A DNA stretch of 64,000 bases from Stieleria marina (lineage in GTDB: Bacteria; Planctomycetota; Planctomycetia; Pirellulales; Pirellulaceae), in the NCBI GenBank assembly GCA_007741555.1, contig CP036526.1:372001-436000 (forward strand). Direction: 5' to 3'. Of this stretch, positions 8,772-18,586 are shown in pieces. The notes beneath the pieces are model-generated. The model did no database searches and was not told the origin of the DNA. It was given only the letters and a program-made list of their open reading frames with translations. A program made the position numbers and the translations under genes. Every line of letters begins with the position of its first letter. Position 1 is the stretch's first letter.

Positions 8772-10151
8772 TTAGGACCCAAGGCGTTCAGCCCACTGCG
8801 CCATTTGGCGTTTGACTTGCGTCGGGGCAGTGGATCCGTAGCTCACGAAAGCGTTGACAGCGTTTTCGCTGCCCAGGCATTCGAAGACGCTGGCATCGAT
8901 TTCCGGCGCGTGGGCCTGCATGGATTCAAGCGACAGATCGCTCAACGCAACGTCTTTCTCCATCGCTTCACCAACGATGGCACCTACCAAGTGATGGGCT
9001 TTGCGCTGTGGCATGCCTTTTTTGATCATCCACTCCATCAACGTGGTGGCGTCCAGATAGCCTTTTTCAAGTCGGCTGGCGATCGAATCACGTTGCAACA
9101 CACTGCCTTGGACAATCGGCGCGGCCAATTCCAGCATCGCGATGATCGTGTCGAATGAATCGAACAGCGGTGGTTTGTCTTCTTGTAGATCTCGGTTGTA
9201 TGCCAGAGGGAGATTCTTGACCAACAACATCAGTGTTTGCAGGTTGCCCATGACTCGCGCGGACTTGCCGCGTGTCAGTTCCAGCGTATCGGGATTGACC
9301 TTTTGTGGCATGATGCTGCTGCCGGTACAGAAAGCCTGTGGGATTTTGATGAAGTTAAATTCAACGGTACTCCAGAGAATCCATTCTTCACTCCAGCCGC
9401 TCAAGTGCGAAGCGATCACTGACAACACAAATGCGCTTTCCAAAACGAAATCGCGATCACTGCTGGTATCCAGGCTGTTCGCGGTCACTCCGTCAAATTC
9501 AAGCAGCGCGGCGGTCTGTTCGCGATCGATTGGGAGTGTGGTTCCTGCCACGGCGGCGATGCCCAAACTGGATTGGTTCACTCGGCGACGGCAATCGGCA
9601 ATTCGCTCGCGATCGCGTTGGAATTTTTCGATGTATGCCAGCCAGTAGTGTGATGCCAGCACCGGCTGGGCACGCTGCAGGTGCGTATATGCAGGCAGCA
9701 TGATGTCAAAGTCGCCTTCGCAACGACTCAGAAACGCCCGTTGCAGATCATGCAGACATTGGTCAACGGTATCCAGTGCTTCGCGAATCCACATCCGCAC
9801 GTCGGTGCTGACTTGATCGTTTCGGCTGCGCGCGGTGTGCAGTTTTCGTCCGACATCGCCGATCCGATCGATCAAAGCCTGCTCGATGTGCATGTGAATG
9901 TCTTCAAGCTCGAAACGAATCGGCAGCTTATCGGCATCCAGTTCGGATTGAATCTGTAGCAAAGTGTCTTGGATCTGAGCGAATTCTTCCTTGGTAATCA
10001 GTCCAACGGTTGAAAGCATTTGCGCATGAGCGATGCTGCCGCGAATATCTTGGCGATATAGCCGACGATCAAAGCTGATGCTTTCGGCATAGGCCTCGAG
10101 TCGCTCGTCGGTACTGGCTTGAAAAACGCCGCTGCGCGAAGGGCTTTCCAC
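8772..10151 (-). CDS. argH: Argininosuccinate lyase
   Basis: A 459-residue cytoplasmic enzyme of the fumarase/aspartase superfamily. It cleaves argininosuccinate to arginine and fumarate, the last step of arginine synthesis. The family signature GSSIMPQKVNPD is present in the second half, along with HTARSRNDQVSTD and the catalytic His in LPAYTHLQRAQPV. Length is normal for ArgH. The start is the GTG at 10151 (MESPSRSGVFQAS), which gives the usual N-terminus ahead of ISFDRRLYRQDI. It is divergent from the exported protein at 10278 with a 126-base shared promoter region. No other arg genes lie in the window. Confidence 0.97.
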   Translation of the reverse strand: MESPSRSGVFQASTDERLEAYAESISFDRRLYRQDIRGSIAHAQMLSTVGLITKEEFAQIQDTLLQIQSELDADKLPIRFELEDIHMHIEQALIDRIGDVGRKLHTARSRNDQVSTDVRMWIREALDTVDQCLHDLQRAFLSRCEGDFDIMLPAYTHLQRAQPVLASHYWLAYIEKFQRDRERIADCRRRVNQSSLGIAAVAGTTLPIDREQTAALLEFDGVTANSLDTSSDRDFVLESAFVLSVIASHLSGWSEEWILWSTVEFNFIKIPQAFCTGSSIMPQKVNPDTLELTRGKSARVMGNLQTLMLLVKNLPLAYNRDLQEDKPPLFDSFDTIIAMLELAAPIVQGSVLQRDSIASRLEKGYLDATTLMEWMIKKGMPQRKAHHLVGAIVGEAMEKDVALSDLSLESMQAHAPEIDASVFECLGSENAVNAFVSYGSTAPTQVKRQMAQWAERLGS

Positions 10152-10277
10152 GGTTGACTATCCGCATAGTGAATAGGAATGAATAATGACGCCTCGCTGA
10201 TTCGCTGGCGAAGAAGGCGATCATTATCACTGAGAGCCAGCCGATAGCGACCCCGCTTGATCATCGATCCTCCAAAA

Positions 10278-13019
10278 ATGCAGCTCATGCTCCCTTCTAT
10301 CTCGCTCAAGCTCTCGCCGCTTTTTCGCTCACAGGCGTCCATTTCGCTGGCGTTTGCAATCGCCGCTTCGTTGGTTTCGTTTGCCGATGCGGTGGAAGTC
10401 CGCGTGACGGCAGCAACCGGACAGCCGTTCGGTGTGGCAACCATTGAATTGCCGGTCGCGGCACCGATTGCCGGACAATCACCGGCCCCGTTGCAGGTGA
10501 GCGACGATGATGGCCGCGTGATGTTTCCGATCGCAAACGATATTCGCGTCAAAGTCGCGCCGCCTTCGCGACGTCCCGTTCCGCGTCCAGGCAACGGTCG
10601 GTTGCTGGGACGGCTCGGCAATCTCATTCGTGAGATCACCGACGGCGAACCAGATATTCACAAAACGGTGGCTCGCCGCGTGACATTTTTGGTCGCTGGC
10701 GACCAGCCGCTCAAAGTGCGGTTGAGCGAATCCAATGTCGAAATTGGCGTCTACGAGATCGTTCCCGCCAACGATCCTCCGGTAGCTACCAAGTTGATGA
10801 ACGAGTGGTGGGCTTCTTTTGGTGCGGCCGCCAAACGTCAGATTGATTCGGCCGATTATCCGCCTTGGGTCGAAAACTACCTCGTCGCCATGTTATCCGC
10901 CCAAAGTGGACAGCCGCTTCCCGATTGGTATGTGGGAGACGAACAGGAAGACGACGACCAGGTGATCGGGACTTTGAAACTTTTATTCGGTACCGAAGCG
11001 GTCGGCGAGACCATTTTTCGACGAGCGGCGGCTGGCGATTTTAAATCCGATCAGACCGCTGACTTGCCGCTGCCAGCGGGCCCCCTTTGGAAAAAATCGG
11101 AGTATCCACCGCTGCAAGCCGGGACACCAATCGAACCCATCGCCGGTCGAGTTCCGCCGGAGTGTTTTTATCTGCGGTTTGGACAGTTCGCCAACTACTT
11201 GTGGTTTCGTGATCTATCCGACGAATACGGCGGTGACTTGTCACGCATGATTACGCTGCGTGGGATCAATGACGAAGCGTCTTTGCGAGTCGAGAATCAG
11301 CTGAACATGAAAATGAATCAGTTGACACGAATGCTTGGTCCAACCGTGATTGATGACCAAGTGATCTTTGGACGTGATCTGTTCGTGTCCGACGGTGCTT
11401 CGATTGGCGTGATCTTAAAGGCCAAGAACGTTTACTTGCTCAAGACGTCCATCAACAATGACCGGTCCAATGCGGTCACCGCAGATCCAGCCGTGACTTT
11501 GTCGGACGTCACCATTGCCGGTAAGCCTGTCACGCTGCTGAGCAAAACGGACAACACGGTGCGATCGTTTATGGCGGTCGACGACGATTACATTTGCATC
11601 AGCAACAGCAAGACGTTGGTTCGTCGATTCTTGGAAGTCGGCGAAACGAAAGAGTCGCTCGCCAACACAGACGCGTTTCAGTTGTCCCGGCAACTGATGC
11701 CGGTGGATCGCGCCGATACGGTGTTTGCCTATTTTTCGCCGGAGATGATTCAAGGACTGATCGCACCGGAATACTTGATCGAACTGCGACGCCGGCTTCA
11801 CGCCAAGAGTGATATTGCTTTGGTGCACTTGGCACAAACCGCAGCAGCTTCGGCGAATCGTTCGACGCAGGGTGTCGACCAATTGATCGACTCGGGATTT
11901 TTGCCAGTCGGTTTCGGCGTTCGACCTGATGGGAGCGGGGTGATTGCCGCGGGTGATCAAGTCATCGACACGCGACGTGGTTTGCGAGGCTGCTTTCTAC
12001 CGATCGCGGACGTCGAACTGACGTTCGTTACGAGCGAAGAATCGCAATGGTATGGCAAGATCGCTGCCGAATATACGGAGCGTTTCGCGCAGATTGATCC
12101 GATCATGATCGGCGTGCAACGTGAAGATGTCGCCGGGGATCCGTCGGTCGAGCGACTGATCATTCATGCCGAGATTGCACCATTGTCGATCGAGAAATAT
12201 GGCGAGATCGGAAAGCAGCTGGGACCGCCGACACGCGTGGCGATGAAATTTGCGCCCGACGACATCGTGGCCGTTCAGGCTCATGTCGCATCGAAACAGA
12301 TCGGCCCGCCGACCCATTTGTTTGCGGGCATCAAAGACACCGTGCCTCCCAATCCTGAGCAGTTCGATGGCGTCATTAGTAGCTATCGCGCGCTTCAGAC
12401 GTTGCCAGGTTACTTAGGTGCATGGCCGCAACCGGGGGCGATCGACCGGCTTCCGCTGGGCTTGGGGCGAGGCCGCGTGGTGGGGCCGGGTATGACTCGA
12501 TTGCTAGGTGGGCTGTACCGATTTACCGATGAAGGATTCAGTATCGTGTCGTTCCAGCCAGATGTACTGCACGCCAGCTTGCCGTTTATCGAAGCGGTCG
12601 AAGTCGACAACCTGGCAACGGTCCGACTGCGAGTCGAAGACTTGACCGGTAGCAAGGTCGAAGGCTGGGTGAACGAGCAACTGTATCGCCGCGCAGCAGC
12701 CAGCAGTTCGGCCGGCGCCAACTTCCTCAATCTGCTCACGCGACAGCTGAAGGTCGATCCTGTCGCGGCTATGGACGTGACTGCCAACATTCTTGGAAGT
12801 GACTTACAGTGCGCTTTGGGAGGCCAGTACAGTTACTCGCAAGATCACGGTCGCTGGGTTAGCAGTGCGTGGAAGGGTTCTCTTCCGTCGCAAAGCATGC
12901 CGGCGGGATACATCGCACCGGCCATGAAGTGGTTTCGAGGCGCCGAAGCAACGTTGATCCAATACGCGGACCGATTGGTTGCCGATGCCGCCGTGACGTT
13001 GAAACGGCAGGGACGCTAG
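10278..13019 (+). CDS. Large exported hypothetical protein
   Basis: A 913-residue protein of unknown function. The ATG at 10278 is preferred over 10257 because it starts directly ahead of a signal peptide (FRSQASISLAFAIAASLVSF, cleavage near ADA). The segment after it (VEVRVTAATGQPFGVATIEL) looks like a beta-sandwich regulatory domain. The remaining 750 residues have mixed alpha/beta character without a motif I know. Cysteines are very few. It probably acts in the periplasm or outer compartment. A homology search would be needed to say whether it belongs to a planctomycete-specific family. Confidence 0.65.
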   Translation: MQLMLPSISLKLSPLFRSQASISLAFAIAASLVSFADAVEVRVTAATGQPFGVATIELPVAAPIAGQSPAPLQVSDDDGRVMFPIANDIRVKVAPPSRRPVPRPGNGRLLGRLGNLIREITDGEPDIHKTVARRVTFLVAGDQPLKVRLSESNVEIGVYEIVPANDPPVATKLMNEWWASFGAAAKRQIDSADYPPWVENYLVAMLSAQSGQPLPDWYVGDEQEDDDQVIGTLKLLFGTEAVGETIFRRAAAGDFKSDQTADLPLPAGPLWKKSEYPPLQAGTPIEPIAGRVPPECFYLRFGQFANYLWFRDLSDEYGGDLSRMITLRGINDEASLRVENQLNMKMNQLTRMLGPTVIDDQVIFGRDLFVSDGASIGVILKAKNVYLLKTSINNDRSNAVTADPAVTLSDVTIAGKPVTLLSKTDNTVRSFMAVDDDYICISNSKTLVRRFLEVGETKESLANTDAFQLSRQLMPVDRADTVFAYFSPEMIQGLIAPEYLIELRRRLHAKSDIALVHLAQTAAASANRSTQGVDQLIDSGFLPVGFGVRPDGSGVIAAGDQVIDTRRGLRGCFLPIADVELTFVTSEESQWYGKIAAEYTERFAQIDPIMIGVQREDVAGDPSVERLIIHAEIAPLSIEKYGEIGKQLGPPTRVAMKFAPDDIVAVQAHVASKQIGPPTHLFAGIKDTVPPNPEQFDGVISSYRALQTLPGYLGAWPQPGAIDRLPLGLGRGRVVGPGMTRLLGGLYRFTDEGFSIVSFQPDVLHASLPFIEAVEVDNLATVRLRVEDLTGSKVEGWVNEQLYRRAAASSSAGANFLNLLTRQLKVDPVAAMDVTANILGSDLQCALGGQYSYSQDHGRWVSSAWKGSLPSQSMPAGYIAPAMKWFRGAEATLIQYADRLVADAAVTLKRQGR

Positions 13020-13137
13020 AGCGATTCGATTTGGAGGCAACGGTGGCAGGTCAGCGGGACTTGTCGTCCGCGCAGCCTTGTGGGACAAACGTTTGTGCGT
13101 AATGGCTGGAAGTTGAACCCATGGCTACGAATTCAAT

Positions 13138-13536
13138 ATGACGACGCAAATAGAATCTGAACTGATCGATGCGATTAACGCTCGAAAGGCTGCCGAAGTT
13201 CGTGAACTGATTTTTCAAATCGAATTCGTTTTGATCCGGGTCAGCGAAAATGAAGAAGAGGACGACGACGAAAACTTTGGTGCTCTGACCGCCAGCGTTG
13301 ATGACGATGATGTCTTGGTTTCATTTACGTCCGAAGAAGCTGCCGGCAACTTCGTGGGGGCGAAGGGGCAAGAGCTGTTCGAAGAAGGGGAAGAGATCGA
13401 AGGATTTATGGTCGACGGCAAAACATTGTTGGAATACCTTCCCGAGACCTTTGGCTTGCTGATCAATCCGGAGAGCGAACTCACAGCCGTGATCGACGCG
13501 GATCTGGCTTCCAAAATCCGCTCCGACGACAGCTGA
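13138..13536 (+). CDS. SseB-like N-terminal domain protein
   Basis: A 132-residue acidic cytoplasmic protein. The pattern DDDVLVSFTSEEAAGNF, FMVDGKTLLEYLP and FGLLINPESE matches the SseB (enhanced serine sensitivity) N-terminal domain, in which a strand ending in ft(d/s)ee, a DG.tll..lp segment and a glviNP motif recur. The region at 38-46 is a run of Glu/Asp. The molecular role of the family is not settled. It stands alone, 118 bases after the large exported protein. Confidence 0.65.
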   Translation: MTTQIESELIDAINARKAAEVRELIFQIEFVLIRVSENEEEDDDENFGALTASVDDDDVLVSFTSEEAAGNFVGAKGQELFEEGEEIEGFMVDGKTLLEYLPETFGLLINPESELTAVIDADLASKIRSDDS

Positions 13537-13858
13537 TAGGCGATTCTGCTATCTTCGGAAGGACCGTTTGATAGACACCTTTCAAGGGGGGGGTGCGTGG
13601 TGCTTTTACCATCCGAATCTGGAAAGGTCTGTGATGGGACGGAATTTTTGTCCTCTGAATGCGTCAAACCAGCCTTCTACCGGGGCGAATTGCTCCCGTG
13701 CAGTATTTGTCTTGGCCAAGAATTGGTTTTTACCTGGACTTTGGCCTCAAAATCAGTACATTGCTCACCGATATCGGCGGTAACTACGTTTTCCGCCTAA
13801 TTGTTAGAAACTACGCATCTTGTCTTTGCCACAACACAATTTTATTGAAGGACGCCGC
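13537..13858. other. Intergenic region, no gene seen
   Basis: 322 bases between the SseB-like gene and the Gly/Cys-rich protein gene. It contains a run of eight G at about 13586 and several short overlapping frames without coding character. The promoter of the following gene is presumably here, but I cannot pick out boxes with confidence. AAGGA lies about seven bases before the next start. Confidence 0.3.
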
Positions 13859-15322
13859 ATGAGCCGTCTAATGTCGCTTTTCTGTCTGGCCGCTTGCCTT
13901 GTTGCTTTACCGCAAGCAGGCGCAGAGGACAGCAAATCGGTCACTTCTGCTGATTTGACAATCAATCAATGGGTACTGCCGGCTGAGCCAGGCACTTTAA
14001 CTGGTCGCATTGTTGCCGCTTCGGCTGATGGTTCGTCCGTCGCTGTTGCTAACGCCAACGTTGCGATCGTCGACAAATCAGGGAAGGTTCTGCGGGGAGC
14101 AACTTTGACAAACGCAAAAGGCGAATTTGTCATCAAAGATGCTCAGCCAGGCGTTTACGCGTTGAGCGCCCGTTCGGGCAACTTCTTCGCAGCCTGTGCC
14201 ATGCACGTTCTGTCGGACACTCAAGCAAAAGACGGTCAGTTCGCCAGTGCTGTCGAAGTATCGGCTGCCGCGATCGAGTACAAGACTCTGCAAGAGGCGA
14301 TCGTTCGGTACCTGCCTACTTCGTCCAAGCCAGCTGCCTCGGCTGTCAATCCTGTGATCGCGGGCAATCAACTACCTGAATTGGCTGAAACAGTTGCTGC
14401 TCCCGAGGCGTTCCGCGTGGCTCAAGTCAACGGCGGAATGTTGGGACAGATCTTCTCGGCTGGCGTCGAAGGCACTTCGCTGCCAAACGCTCAAACAACT
14501 AACGTCTTCATCCTGAAAGACGGCGCCGAAGTGGCTCGCACTGTCACTAGTGCGACTGGCGATTTTCAAATCGAAAAATTGGGATTGGGAAATTACTCCT
14601 TGATGGCAATTGGCCCACAAGGTCTAGGCGTCATGGGCTTTGAACTGGTCAACGAAAACGACCTAAAGACTTCGGACAATGTTTCCAGCGATGGCGAACG
14701 CTACGTAGGTTTATTCAGCCGACTCCGAGCACGTCGTTGTGCTCGCAAGTGCTCGATACAAGTTGCACCCGTTTGCAATAGTTGCGACACCTGTGCAGTA
14801 GGATCGGTTGTTGCCGTGGCACCTGTGTTCCAGCCCGTGACGACTATTGCTGCAGTTGCTCCGGTTAACACCTGTGGTTGTGGTCAACCTGTCGCAACCT
14901 GCGGTTGTGGAATCCCTGTCGACCCATGTGGTTGCGGCGGAGGCACAGTGATCGCAGATGCTGGTTATGTCGAAAGCATTCCAATGGAAGGACAGATTGT
15001 CGACGGAACCATCATCGACGGTGGAATTGTTGATGGCGGCATCATCGACGGTGGAATTGTTGACGGCGGATTCGTCGACGGCATGCCAATTGATGGATTC
15101 GGCGGTGGTGGCGGCTACGCACCAGGCTACGGTGGTGGTGGCGGATTCAGTGGCGGCGGTGGTGGATATGGCGGCGGCGGCGGTGGACTGCTTGGTGGTG
15201 GTGGGCTTGGTGGCATCGCTGCTCTAGCTGGCATCGGCGGCATTATTTTGGCCACAACAGACGACGATGACGACAACGTTATTCAGCCAGCTCCTATTGC
15301 CAGCCCTGTTTTTCCTAACTAG
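13859..15322 (+). CDS. Exported Cys/Gly-rich protein with carboxypeptidase-regulatory-like domains
   Basis: A 487-residue protein with a signal peptide (MSRLMSLFCLAACLVALPQA). Two CarboxypepD_reg/Cna-B-like beta-sandwiches lie at about 40-125 (LTGRIVAASADG, LTNAKGEFVIKDAQPGVYAL) and 215-270 (VTSATGDFQIEKLGLGNYSL). Then comes a cluster of Cys-containing motifs (CNSCDTC, CGCGQP, CGCGIP, CGCGGG), a (I/V)(I/V/D)DGG repeat, a Gly-rich stretch, a hydrophobic helix (LGGIAALAGIGGIILA) and a DDDDD patch near the end. This suggests a disulfide-stabilised or metal-binding cell-surface protein. The start at 13859 is chosen for AAGGA and the signal peptide. A strong terminator follows. Confidence 0.75.
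   Translation: MSRLMSLFCLAACLVALPQAGAEDSKSVTSADLTINQWVLPAEPGTLTGRIVAASADGSSVAVANANVAIVDKSGKVLRGATLTNAKGEFVIKDAQPGVYALSARSGNFFAACAMHVLSDTQAKDGQFASAVEVSAAAIEYKTLQEAIVRYLPTSSKPAASAVNPVIAGNQLPELAETVAAPEAFRVAQVNGGMLGQIFSAGVEGTSLPNAQTTNVFILKDGAEVARTVTSATGDFQIEKLGLGNYSLMAIGPQGLGVMGFELVNENDLKTSDNVSSDGERYVGLFSRLRARRCARKCSIQVAPVCNSCDTCAVGSVVAVAPVFQPVTTIAAVAPVNTCGCGQPVATCGCGIPVDPCGCGGGTVIADAGYVESIPMEGQIVDGTIIDGGIVDGGIIDGGIVDGGFVDGMPIDGFGGGGGYAPGYGGGGGFSGGGGGYGGGGGGLLGGGGLGGIAALAGIGGIILATTDDDDDNVIQPAPIASPVFPN
15011..15070 (+). repeat. Two near-identical 30-bp tandem units inside coding sequence
   Basis: Units 15011-15040 and 15041-15070 differ at two bases and encode IIDGGIVDGG twice. This is recent slippage-type expansion within the surface-protein gene. 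Confidence 0.85.
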
Positions 15323-15363
15323 GCGAGTGCTAGAGAACAAAACGGTCTAAGTACCAAACATTC

Positions 15364-15401
15364 AACACGCTCTGATATAAATTCAGAGCGTGTTTTTTTG
15401 C
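15364..15401 (+). terminator. Rho-independent terminator after Cys/Gly-rich protein gene
   Basis: A perfect 12-bp stem (15364-15375 with 15383-15394) closes a TATAAAT loop and runs into a T-tract. Very strong intrinsic terminator. Confidence 0.92.
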
Positions 15402-15535
15402 GCACCTCGAACAGTCTTTTTCGATACTCTGCCGCTCTTTTGGAAAGCAGGCAGGCGATCGGTGACGATTGATTGCCCAACGCTGAGTTGCTCTGTTGGG
15501 CGTCGCTTCCATTCCATCGACAGGCCTTCATTCTG

Positions 15536-16072
15536 ATGCAAAGCAAAGCTGCGACAGTCGCACAGTACTTGCGAGAGCTACCCGATGAACGGCGTGCTGC
15601 GATCAAAGCGGTTCGTAAAACGATTCGTCAGCATCTGCCCGACGGTTACAAAGAGGGCATGCAGTATGGAATGATCGGGTACTACGTGCCGCACAAATTG
15701 TACTCCGCGGGCTATCACTGCGACCCAAGTCAGCCGCTGCCTTTTGCACACTTGGCATCGCAAAAGAACCACATGGCGATTTACTTGTTCGGGATGTATG
15801 CCGACGCGAAAATTGAAAAGTGGTTTCGCCAGCAATGGGAAAAAACTGGCAAGAGACTCGATATGGGCAAGTCGTGCATCCGTTTTCGCAAGCTAGACGA
15901 TTTGCCGCTTGAGTTGATTGGGCAATCGATCGGTAAGATTCCGGTGGAACACTTGATCCGGCAATACGAAGCGTCCGTTGATCCCGCGCGTCGCAAGGCG
16001 CCGCAGAAACGGGCCAAGAATATCGCCGCGAAAAAAACACGCACCAAAAAACGCAGTGCAAAAAAGCCATGA
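15536..16072 (+). CDS. DUF1801 (YdhG-like) family protein with basic tail
   Basis: A 178-residue protein. The N-terminal part (TVAQYLRELPDERRAAIKAV, then YKEGMQYGMIGYYVP) matches DUF1801/YdhG, a small cytoplasmic fold of unknown function often carried as an iron-chaperone-like annotation. The C-terminal 30 residues are Lys/Arg-rich (KTRTKKRSAKKP), as in histone-like or nucleic-acid-binding tails. The ATG at 15536 is preferred over an upstream alternative start because it opens directly into the conserved QSKAATVAQYL region. Confidence 0.8.
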   Translation: MQSKAATVAQYLRELPDERRAAIKAVRKTIRQHLPDGYKEGMQYGMIGYYVPHKLYSAGYHCDPSQPLPFAHLASQKNHMAIYLFGMYADAKIEKWFRQQWEKTGKRLDMGKSCIRFRKLDDLPLELIGQSIGKIPVEHLIRQYEASVDPARRKAPQKRAKNIAAKKTRTKKRSAKKP

Positions 16073-16184
16073 GCACGGCGCAGGCTGAGCCAGTGTCAGT
16101 GGCAATTCATTGGTCAGGATTTCGCCGGCAGGGATTGTTGCAGTTTCCGCATTTACACGGCAAAGCCTCAGCTAGACATTTCGA

Positions 16185-16496
16185 TTAGCTTTGAGGCGGT
16201 TTGGCTTTGACCAGACAGTGGAATCCGACGCAAGGTTCTTCTTCTTCGCGTTCGACCGCCGCAGCTTCTAGTATTTCTTGCACTTGCTGCAGTCGCAGCG
16301 GATTCAGCGCCGCAGATACGACACGCTGTTCGCCATCGGGCCCCATCATGACGGTGGTGATCACCGCGACCGTGTCTTCGTGCTGCAGGGCACCGATGAT
16401 GTGTTCGCCGACTTGTTGCTCGGCATTTTTGATCGTCGTAACAAACTGTGCAATCTTATCCTTGTCGACTTTGTCAGCAACTTTAACTTGTGGCAT
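16185..16496 (-). CDS. Small hypothetical protein
   Basis: A 103-residue acidic protein starting MPQVKVADKVDKDKIAQFVT (ATG at 16496; a TTG at 16514 is less likely). It shows alternating helices and strands with a central TVAVITTVMMGPDGEQRVVS strand pair and ends in EEEEPCVGFHCLVKAKPP with two cysteines. I do not recognise the family. The stop lies in an imperfect hairpin (GCCTCAGCTA pairing with TAGCTTTGAGGC, about 16165-16198) that could end transcription from both convergent genes. Confidence 0.6.
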   Translation of the reverse strand: MPQVKVADKVDKDKIAQFVTTIKNAEQQVGEHIIGALQHEDTVAVITTVMMGPDGEQRVVSAALNPLRLQQVQEILEAAAVEREEEEPCVGFHCLVKAKPPQS

Positions 16497-16539
16497 GGAT
16501 GCGTCTTGTAGCAATAGGCAGAGAATAGATAAGTAAACG

Positions 16540-17001
16540 CTACGCCGACAATTGGTCGGCTGTTAAAGTTTCGATGCGCCCAAAGCCAGCGACAAGGTGT
16601 GCTTCGCGGATATCCATTCGATAGATCGAAAAATCACCGAAATCGGCATACATTGCCGCCTCTGGATGCGTCTCTAAGAATTTCTCGCGTTCTTTTGCAT
16701 CGGCGTCCCGAGGCAGTCGGACGACATCACCGACCACGGACAGTCTGGCACCCTCCAGCGGATTTCCGTTTTCGCCGCCGGGCTGAACCAGCAGCAGACT
16801 GCATTGCTTGTTTGAATTGAGGTTCTCCGTGTGTTTGGCCAAACCACTGAGCAGCATGACCAGTTGCGTCGGGGAGGAACTGGCAACAGTCACCAGAGTC
16901 ACAAACGGGCTGCCACCGGATGAGAGTGTCCCCAGGCTGCCGACAAAGGCGGACTGAAGAATCTGTTTGGCTGGGTGATCATTAGTTGGTTGATCAGTCA
17001 T
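16540..17001 (-). CDS. Pyridoxamine 5'-phosphate oxidase-like split-barrel protein (HugZ-type)
   Basis: A 153-residue protein with the FMN-binding split-barrel pattern (GTLSSGGSPFVTLVTVASSS, TENLNSNKQCSLLLVQPGG, ARLSVVGDVVRLP, FGDFSIYRMDIREAHLVAGF). This resembles HugZ-like members that bind heme or flavin, where the C-terminal GFGR region contributes. The start at 17001 (MTDQPTNDHPAKQI) has GGAGAG about six bases upstream and avoids a 55-residue upstream extension with no coding character. Probably cytoplasmic; the substrate is undetermined. Confidence 0.8.
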   Translation of the reverse strand: MTDQPTNDHPAKQILQSAFVGSLGTLSSGGSPFVTLVTVASSSPTQLVMLLSGLAKHTENLNSNKQCSLLLVQPGGENGNPLEGARLSVVGDVVRLPRDADAKEREKFLETHPEAAMYADFGDFSIYRMDIREAHLVAGFGRIETLTADQLSA

Positions 17002-17278
17002 CGTTCTCTCCGTTGGTGTGCAGGTACTCGCTAACAGTATGCCGATCCATGTGTCTGGAACAGACTCGCACGGGGGGATTTCTTGCGAGAATTGCGGCAA
17101 GTGCAAGCCGATTGTGATTCCGCAGAAATGCCTAAAGGAAAGACACCGCTGGATCTGATCATGCAAATGGCGATGTATCGATGGATCCCATAATCACGTT
17201 AGAATAGTCGGAAATGATAGGCGACTGGGTAGCCAGGGATAGCGTCGATCAGCGTGACTTGGGAAAGGAATCAGAGCG

Positions 17279-18586
17279 ATGCGAGTAAGCCACTTCAACA
17301 CTTATTTAGACGGGGGTGCTGCAACTGCTGGACGCCGCTTGCATGAAAGCCTGGTCTCAAATGGGATTGATAGTCACTTTCACTACTCGTCAAAAAATCC
17401 TGCCCCTGAAAACCTGGGGCAGACCTATCACGCGACGAAGTGGAGTCGAAGTGGTTTGGGAAAACGAATAGCCGGCGCGATCGACTTTCGCTTTCATCGT
17501 CAAAAGTTCAAAGCAGCGCTTCGCAATCGACCCACGGATCTGGAGATCTTTACGACACCGCGCGGTTCGACTGAATCGCTCTGGCCACCGATGGGCCATC
17601 CCGACAGGGACTTTGAGATCATCCAACTGCACTGGATTTCCAAGTTCATTGACTACCGGAGTTTTTTTGGATCTTTGCCCGCGTCGCAGCCAGTGGTCTG
17701 GACACTTCACGACATGAGCGCGATGACGGGCGGCTGTCACTTTAGTGATGGGTGTTTGTTCTATCGAACTGGCTGTGGCAATTGTCCGCAGCTAGAGCGC
17801 GGTGGCGCCAACGATATCTCGCGTCATGGTTTTTTGGAAAAGCAAGCAGCGATTGCGGATGCAAATCTACACATCGTTGCTCCAAGTCGCTGGCTGATCG
17901 AATCCGCCCAATCCAGTCTGCTACTACAGTCGGCGAAGTCGTTTACTCGAATTCCCTACGGCATCGATGCAGACGTCTATCATCCAATGGACCGTATCGA
18001 AGCGCGGAATCGATTGGGCATCGCACACGACGCAAAGGTAGTGTGTTTTGGCGCGATGGACATGAACAACCGTCGCAAGGGTGGCAAGCAAATGCTGCAG
18101 GCCTTTGCTGCGGTTGCAAACATGCCAAAGGTCACGGGGTTGGTTTTTGGTGCTGGCGAATTGAATGCTCCCGGGATCAATCTGCCACCTATTCACAGTG
18201 TCGGAATGGTAAAAGGTGTGCAGCAGCAACGCGCCGTGTTTAGCGCCGCGGACATCTATGTCTTGCCTTCACTGGAAGACAACCTGCCGCTGACGGGATT
18301 AGAAGCGATGGCATGTGGCACACCGATTCTTGGTTTCACTGCGGGCGGGATTCCCGACTACGTGCGACCAGGAGTGTCTGGGATGCTGGCCGAGAATGGC
18401 AACGCGGACGACCTGGGGCAGAAGCTGCGCTTGATGCTCTCTGACACGCAGCAGTGTCAGCAGCTTGGACAGACAGCAAGGCAAATGATCGTTGATGAAT
18501 ACGCTGCCACTCGTGAAGCGTTCGACTACATGCAGCTCTACGCTGCATTGGCAGATGGCGATGACGTCGACCGCGTCGCGGCTTGA
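17279..18586 (+). CDS. Glycosyltransferase family 4
   Basis: A 435-residue GT-B enzyme starting MRVSHFNTYLDGGAATAGRR, with the glycine-rich N-terminal loop of GT4 enzymes. It has HDMSAMTGGCHFSDGC in the acceptor domain, IAPSRWL-type (HIVAPSRWLIESA) linker, and the GT4 signature region LPSLEDNLPLTGLEAMACGT in the donor domain (EX7E equivalent). Four cysteines near 155-170 (GGCHFSDGCLFYRTGCGNC) resemble a zinc-binding knuckle seen in WcaC-like transferases. AAGGA precedes the ATG. It opens a surface-glycan type island. The last 49 bases overlap the convergent methyltransferase. Confidence 0.9.
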   Translation: MRVSHFNTYLDGGAATAGRRLHESLVSNGIDSHFHYSSKNPAPENLGQTYHATKWSRSGLGKRIAGAIDFRFHRQKFKAALRNRPTDLEIFTTPRGSTESLWPPMGHPDRDFEIIQLHWISKFIDYRSFFGSLPASQPVVWTLHDMSAMTGGCHFSDGCLFYRTGCGNCPQLERGGANDISRHGFLEKQAAIADANLHIVAPSRWLIESAQSSLLLQSAKSFTRIPYGIDADVYHPMDRIEARNRLGIAHDAKVVCFGAMDMNNRRKGGKQMLQAFAAVANMPKVTGLVFGAGELNAPGINLPPIHSVGMVKGVQQQRAVFSAADIYVLPSLEDNLPLTGLEAMACGTPILGFTAGGIPDYVRPGVSGMLAENGNADDLGQKLRLMLSDTQQCQQLGQTARQMIVDEYAATREAFDYMQLYAALADGDDVDRVAA

